From: Primula veris
Lineage: Eukaryota; Streptophyta; Magnoliopsida; Ericales; Primulaceae
DNA length: 64,000 bases
NCBI GenBank assembly: GCA_963682055.1
Contig: OY821742.1
Location: 4,983,816 to 5,047,815, forward strand
Direction: 5' to 3'
The notes under the pieces were generated by a model, which was not told the DNA's origin, made no database searches, and saw only the letters and a list, made by a program, of their open reading frames with translations. Of the stretch, positions 59,801-64,000 are shown in pieces; position 1 is the stretch's first letter, and the number at the start of each line of letters is the position of its first letter. Made by a program: the position numbers and the translations under genes.

Positions 59801-61140
59801 TTCAAGTTTTTGGATGTGTTTGCTACATTCTCAGAGATAGAGAGCATCTTGATAAATTTGACTCTAAAAGTGATAAAGGGATTTTTCTTGGTTATGCTCA
59901 GAATAGTAGAGCATTTAGAGTCTTCAATCAAAGAACAAACTGTGTTATGGAATCTTATAATGTGTTATTTGATGACCTAAAAACTGTTGATGAGATTACA
60001 GGTAATGATGAACAGGCTGAGACTACAGAAAAAGAGAAAGAAGAAACTCAACAAACTGGAAGTCCCAGAGTGGTTGGAAGTCCAGTTGCAACTGAGGTTA
60101 CAACTGAGGTTGGAACTGAGGTTGGAACCACAGTTGAAACCCAGAATGCTACTGAATCTGAAGAAGAAGAAGAAAGTTCTCATGCTCAGTCAACTAGCAG
60201 GCCTCGCTATGTAAGGACTCAGAAAAATCATTCTCTTGACAATGTCATAGGAGAAGTTACATCAGGTATGAAAACCAGAGGTAAAAGAAATAATGTTTTT
60301 CACTTTGCTTGTTATATCTCTCAGTTAGAACCTAAGAATATAAAAGAAGCTTTAGAAGACAGTGAATGGATTTTAGCTATGCAAGATGAGTTGCATCAAT
60401 TTAAGAGAACCCCTATGAGTACCACCCTTAAACTGTCCAAAAATGATAAAGGTAAAAGTGTCTGTCCCAGTCTTTATAGATCCATGATTGGAAGTTTGCT
60501 GTATTTAACTGATAGTAGACCAGACCTTTGCTTAAGTGTAGGAGTTTGTGCCAGATATCAAGCAAATCCTTTAGAACCTCATCTTCTAGCTGTCAAAAGA
60601 ATTCTAAGGTATGTAAAAGGAACACCTCATCTAGGCCTATGGTATTCAAAAGATACAAACCATTTTCTTAGTGGCTACTGTGATGCAGATTGGGCAGGAA
60701 ACATAGATGATAGAAAGAGTACTTCTGGTGGTTGTTTTTATTTTGGAAACAATCTTGTTTCTTGGTTCAGTAAAAAGCAAAATTGCATATCTTTATCTAC
60801 TGCTGAGGCAGAATATGTTGCAGCTGGAAGTGGATGCACTCAACTAATTTGGATGAAACAGATGTTAACTGATTATAATGTTAAACAAGAGATATTAACT
60901 CTGTTTTGTGATAACAAAAGTGCTATAGATTTAGCTAAAAATCCAGTTCAACATTCCAGAACCAAACATATTGATCTAAGGCATCATTTTATTAGAGAAC
61001 TAGTTGAAGAAAAGAGCTTAATTTTAGAACATGTTTCAACTGAAAGACAACTAGCGGATATTTTCACTAAGCCCCTTGATACAAACAAGTTTGAATCATT
61101 AAGAAGTGACATAGGGGTATGTTATTATCAATCTAATTGA
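56857..61140 (+). CDS. E3 gag-pol polyprotein, open but lacking the reverse-transcriptase core
   Basis: A single 1427-codon frame from ATG 56857 to TGA 61138-61140. Gag (UBN2 type) occupies about residues 1-230. Zinc knuckle 1 is CRECRGFGHIQAEC (near 307) and zinc knuckle 2 is CNFCKKPGHSEIQC (near 555). The protease motif is FDSGCSKHMTG (near 623). Integrase has the WHKRLGH ... CGDCAIGK finger and D-D-E in HIDLMG, RSDHGTE and NGIVERK (near 816-920). RNase H has YCDADWAG, STAEAEYV, CDNKSAID and LADIFTKPL at the end. Between ELHQFKR and TPMSTTLKL (near residue 1184, base 60408) the RT region, normally some 250-270 residues with the YVDD motif, is absent without a frame break. A linker near residue 1070-1090 repeats VATEVTTEVGTEVGT. 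Confidence 0.95.
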   Translation: MDLMREGNAFNKPPLLEGGVNYGVWKIRMRSFIKQQNEHAWKTVMYGWEAPTAIDSEGELVFIPEDRWSADEDRKSSANSTTINLIFAGVTLSVFRYISHCETAKEVWDILQVTFEGTTKVKAFKLQQLTTQFENLRMEEDENIEQFNGRICHIAHQAGTLGEKYSDAKLVKKTLRSLPERFEIKVTAIEESTDLYNLKLEELIGNLSTHELKFFKHKRPEKGIAFQAKKSESNACDKMSDEEQLAFFAKKVYKKFYKKKEDDTGSSKNFQKKDNQFKTESRFNNNSTGKWNSKEKDNKEYKPKEIQCRECRGFGHIQAECANTLKRNKNAYITTHSDSDSESNSDEEDGSNFVNFMGIITEKEPTYESDCEQVSTPVITACETYSSDEEEPSDENITKQYLVLYEKYKCLSKQSLIISKLNVDLKDEVKSLTEKLKLQLAELTETKKIIKLLNVSASDKLDDMLSYSRGSKDISGLGYYGGKSTGKTTFIEAVAKAKTHDFDHKVRSSVATRVATRNKTQVYVKKVGSSVTTKVATMNKLNSFRDKSNFRLKLCNFCKKPGHSEIQCYLKRNRKYISQKTWLASVNKNLKWVWKVKEKATLVANNKAVINSLNAVTSNDWYFDSGCSKHMTGTASLLKNVTILIGNTVVFGGGDTGKIIGKGTLNKPGMPNIEDVFLVDGLKANLISISQLCDNEMTVKFDKERCLITNLNNDLIMTGVRSTNSCYVFEKAEKELPQSRCNQAITNNVDIWHKRLGHVNYKTLDKLVKKELIRGISKLSAKTQSVCGDCAIGKQTKSIHKSTSLIYTKRVLELLHIDLMGPMQTASIGGKKYILVVVDDFSRYSWVVFLKDKSETFELFKTLCLKLQLEKGSTSGNIARIRSDHGTEFENIRFKEFCNSLGIYHEFSAPKTPQQNGIVERKNRTIQEMARVMLNSKKLANRFWAEAVNTACHIVNRVYITKGTSMTAYEIWKGRKPNVKYFQVFGCVCYILRDREHLDKFDSKSDKGIFLGYAQNSRAFRVFNQRTNCVMESYNVLFDDLKTVDEITGNDEQAETTEKEKEETQQTGSPRVVGSPVATEVTTEVGTEVGTTVETQNATESEEEEESSHAQSTSRPRYVRTQKNHSLDNVIGEVTSGMKTRGKRNNVFHFACYISQLEPKNIKEALEDSEWILAMQDELHQFKRTPMSTTLKLSKNDKGKSVCPSLYRSMIGSLLYLTDSRPDLCLSVGVCARYQANPLEPHLLAVKRILRYVKGTPHLGLWYSKDTNHFLSGYCDADWAGNIDDRKSTSGGCFYFGNNLVSWFSKKQNCISLSTAEAEYVAAGSGCTQLIWMKQMLTDYNVKQEILTLFCDNKSAIDLAKNPVQHSRTKHIDLRHHFIRELVEEKSLILEHVSTERQLADIFTKPLDTNKFESLRSDIGVCYYQSN

Positions 61141-62510
61141 ATATTCTTGCTAAATATGTCTGTATTGAGTACCTTCAATAATTTTTACTTCTAAGGCTAA
61201 GTCTTACTTGAGCTATGATGTTTTTGTTTTGAAAAAGCCGCTTTTTGGTGTCTCAAAAACAGATGTGAGGTAACTTGTCCTTGAAAACCTCTCTGGTAAT
61301 AGAGTTGCTAGCACAAAGTGCATTTTTTTGGTTGGTTGCAAGTTAAGTTGCAACATCAGTTGAAACCTCATGCTTTCAATAGCTGGTTGGAAGTACAGTT
61401 ACAACTCCGGTTGAAACCTCGTGTTAAAAATACTGGTTGTAAGCTCAGTTGCAACATCAGTTGAAACCTCAGTCTATATTATAAATGTCAAGACAAAGTC
61501 TTGTAAAATTTTGACATCACTTATACTCTTTCCTTGATGAGGTCATCAGACTAGTTTTTGTGTAGAGATAAAAACGGATTTGCTCAATATAAGCTCCTGA
61601 AATCTAATCTTTATTAGAGCTATTCAATGATAAACATATTTTCTTGGGTAAATTGCTAGATTTTTGTTTTTCTGAAAAATTAGATATCTTTTAAATGTTT
61701 TTTTTGTTTTAATATGTTCAAAATTCTTTCCTAATCTTCAATTTTTGAATTTTCAAATTTTGGATCAATCTGTTTTGCAAAAGGAATGTTTATCTGTATA
61801 TTTGGCTGGATTTATTTGTCCTTCGTGATCTTGCTGTGATTTCTTTAAACTGCTTGATAAGATATTTCCTAATTTTTCGCCAAAATCTGTTTCATAATTG
61901 ATTTGCATGTATCTCTTTCCAATTACAAAAGGATATGGACTTTATTGCTATTTATACTAAACTCTTTTTAATATCCCAAAACAATCACAATTATCAGTAT
62001 TACTCTCTCTCTCTTTCTATTAACCAAAAATCCTAGTTTAATGAGGTTGATCCTAGGTTCTGAAGTAGGAAAACGTATAGGAGGTTTAGGGCCTTTGCTG
62101 GTAGGGAAATTCACTGTGAAAGGAAGCTTAGTTTGGTTACTAGTTTGTCTGGCTTATGACAAATAGGGGGAGATGAGTTTATGGTTCACTTTAATGTTTA
62201 CAGTTTCAAGCTTTAATTTCAATGCCAAACTTTATGTTGCTGTTTTAAAGTTCAGTTACAATTGCTGTATTAAGACTACTCTGTGCCAGCATTGTTTTTG
62301 AAATTGAATCTGTTCTGAAACTCTGTGAATGGATATATTCTGTGCTTATATGATACCTGCTATTCTAACTTGCAGGGGGAGCTAAATAGGTGTTACAAAA
62401 GCACTGATAAATGAAATACAGAAAAAAACTGTACTGCTAACTATTTGCAGGTGGATTAGTGTTTATATAAACTTAGATGATTTGTCAAAGCCAATGACAA
62501 AGGGGGAGAT
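61141..62510 (+). other. E3 3' region between polyprotein and LTR
   Basis: About 1.37 kb with no long frame. SIRE-type elements often carry an env-like frame here; none is visible. Several GTTNNAAC motifs lie at 61334-61470. The polypurine tract AAAGGGGGAGAT is at 62499-62510. Confidence 0.75.
62499..62510 (+). other. E3 polypurine tract
   Basis: AAAGGGGGAGAT directly before the TG of the 3' LTR, the expected plus-strand primer. Confidence 0.85.
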
Positions 62511-63800
62511 TGTTAGGACCAGATTTCTGGTCTAAATTCTATTTGTTGTCTAATGGTTTTCACTAAATAATCCTATCTGTTTATTATGAACTAAGACAGA
62601 GTTGTTAGGTTTCAAGCAATGTTGCAACCTCAGTTACAACCTACTGAGACAACTGTTGTTAGGTTACAAGCAATGTTACAACCTCAGTTACAACCTATGT
62701 TGATAGGTTTCTACAACCTGCTGAGACAGCGTTGGTGGTTTCAAGTACCAGTTGCAACCTCAGTTGCAACCACAGTTCCAACCTGCTGTTCTGCAGAATT
62801 CTGTCTTGTTCTGTAAATCTGCATAACTGTTCTTTATTGATTATTATTTGTTCTACAGTATGCAGGATATATTCTCATATGATCTTAAAGGTTTAATATG
62901 CGTAAATTGAGAATATCAAAGTGGTAAGGAAAGATGTTTCCTAAAAGATATAAGGAGATTAGTTTATAAAGATATGTTTCCTTTTAAATCTATATCTCTA
63001 TTCTTATGCAAATCTTTATCACTTGTTTCAATCTTTGTTCCTTATCATATTCAGTAAAGATAAGTTTAAAGATTGAATGTAATATGGGGTTAGGTGTTTC
63101 ATATATATATGGAAAGATATTATCTCTAAAAGATATTATCTTTATATGTTTCCTAGTTATAGGAAAAGACTAACTCCTACAATCAAGCTTGTTATTTAAC
63201 AGGTATCAACCAATCATGATTGAAGTCTATTCACGCTGAAGAATCACGTATTACATGGAAAGACTAAAGCCAATCATTAAAGTCAAAAGCAATCACAAAA
63301 GACCTTCAAAGATAGAAGATTGTTTTTGCTTATATATAGTTGATAACTAAGCTTGTAAATGTGTGTGTTCTAAATTATAAAGAACTTATTTTCTAGAGAG
63401 AATACACGTGAGCTTTAAAAAGAAAACAATGGTGGGATGCCATTGATTTATAAGTGATAGTTATAGAGTAGGAGCAATATAGTGATAGGCAGAAAAACCT
63501 AGAGGGAGTCTAAGTTTTTCATTAAGACTTGAGTCATATATTGTAAGCTTTTTATAATATCATAATCTGGGTAAGTGCCCCGGAGACGTAGCCTAGTTAG
63601 GTGAACTCCGTTGTTAAATGTGCGTGTGAATTATTTTCAAGTACATTTAATTTTAAAACAGTTCTGTCCATTAATACACTTGGTTCCAACTGCAGTTCCA
63701 ACATTACTTGGAACCTTATACACTTGGTTCCAACTGCAGTTCCAACCCCACTTGGAACCTTACTGCAAAACTGCATCTAGAACAGCGGATAGGAATTTCA
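62511..63800 (+). repeat. E3 3' LTR
   Basis: 1290 bp, matching 55508-56797 except for one visible substitution. After it the neprosin exon resumes (63801). Confidence 0.95.
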
Positions 63801-64000
63801 ATACTCTTGCTGGTAACACACTTGGTACTCATGTAAGTTGCAAGTTTTTGAGTTTTTTCTCTTATGGTTCGTATGCTTGTCTGGTCAATCGAAGTTTTTC
63901 TTTTTTCTCACGTTATGTGTTCACACGTTTAACAGGTAGCTGTTGTCCGTACGAAACCAAGTATAAATAAGTTTGTTGGGGCTGGAAGCGCAGTTACTGT

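Larger units (their letters stand above)
55508..63800 (+). mobile_element. SIRE-like Ty1/copia retrotransposon E3, recent insertion in a neprosin exon
   Basis: Two 1290-bp LTRs (55508-56797 and 62511-63800) start TGTTAGGACC and end GGAATTTCA. By eye they differ at one position (A at 56751, G in the other copy). TGGTATCAGAGC, complementary to the initiator-Met tRNA end, follows the 5' LTR. AAAGGGGGAGAT, a polypurine tract, precedes the 3' LTR. One long polyprotein frame fills 56857-61140. The flanks do not show an exact 5-bp target duplication (AGGAC on the left, ATACT on the right). The domain content (two zinc knuckles, SIRE-type integrase and RNase H) points to the SIRE/Maximus lineage (inference from sequence feel, not a tree). 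Confidence 0.95.
54925..64000 (+). pseudogene. Neprosin-family gene (DUF4409/DUF239) split by retrotransposon E3; continues past the right edge
   Basis: Exon 1 is 54925-55083, exon 2 is 55178-55270, exon 3 starts at 55365 and is cut at 55507 by E3. Its remainder is 63801-63832, and exon 4 starts at 63936. The N-terminus (MDPLAYLSVLLVCCTMMFCDG) is a signal-peptide candidate. The neprosin pro-region is recognisable in NEENLEFERQIKVLSKPSIK, TDYGVIVDCVEFYKQPAF and ERCPMGSVPIKR. Exon 4 carries VAVVRTKPSINKFVGAGSAV, the start of the neprosin domain. Neprosins are secreted Pro-cleaving Glu peptidases; the catalytic residues are not in view. Apart from the insertion the exons show no lesion, and the exon 3 phase can be restored if two bases at the junction are counted as duplicated. 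With E3 present, translation from exon 3 stops at 55530-55532 inside the LTR. Confidence 0.85.

Noticed and set aside
61141..62510. Possible env-like frame downstream of E3 pol
   Set aside because: No frame beyond about 60 codons exists on the coding strand in this interval.

Overview
The window is nuclear DNA from a flowering plant, most likely a eudicot. It is AT-rich, its genes have many GT-AG introns (several over 1 kb), the encoded proteins are plant families, and it carries plant-type MITEs and Ty1/copia LTR retrotransposons. I reconstructed gene models by joining exons at splice sites with matching codon phase. No RNA polymerase III gene, organellar gene, CRISPR array or bacterial feature is visible.

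Layout from left to right: the first two exons of an ABC1/ADCK-type kinase gene leave the window at the left edge (98-2125, minus). Next is about 4.7 kb of intergenic DNA with repeats and a 190-bp CACTA-type MITE. Copia element E1 (6899-14334, coding on minus) has two LTRs that look identical and a 5-bp target duplication, but its polyprotein is dead. A plant membrane-protein gene follows (18480-22434, plus; 3 exons, MITE-rich second intron). Then come a NUDCD2-like CS-domain gene (24540-28663, minus; 5 exons) and, head to head with it, the nucleoporin NUP88/MOS7 gene (29900-40413, plus; 9 exons, 794 codons). A Yippee-like gene (41982-44327, plus; 5 exons) and an orphan receptor-kinase tail fragment (45242-45559, minus) complete the gene-rich part.

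The right third is a retrotransposon cluster at a neprosin-family gene (DUF239/DUF4409). Copia element E2 (46292-54482; 1.5-kb LTRs; TATTT target duplication; degenerate TNT1-like polyprotein) lies about 440 bp upstream of the neprosin start. A SIRE-like element E3 (about 55508-63800) is inserted inside neprosin exon 3 and splits the gene. The two 1290-bp LTRs of E3 differ at one position that I could see, so the insertion looks very recent. E3 has one open 1427-codon gag-pol frame with zinc knuckles, protease, integrase and RNase H, but the reverse-transcriptase core is missing through an in-frame deletion.

Points most worth a second look: the RT-less but open polyprotein of E3 and its disruption of neprosin; an interrupted palindrome, GTTNNAAC, scattered through the LTRs, coding region and 3' region of E3; the contrast between identical LTRs and a dead coding region in E1; and a tandem array in a NUDCD2 intron whose units each carry a copy of the end of the neighbouring exon, some with a usable-looking splice donor.
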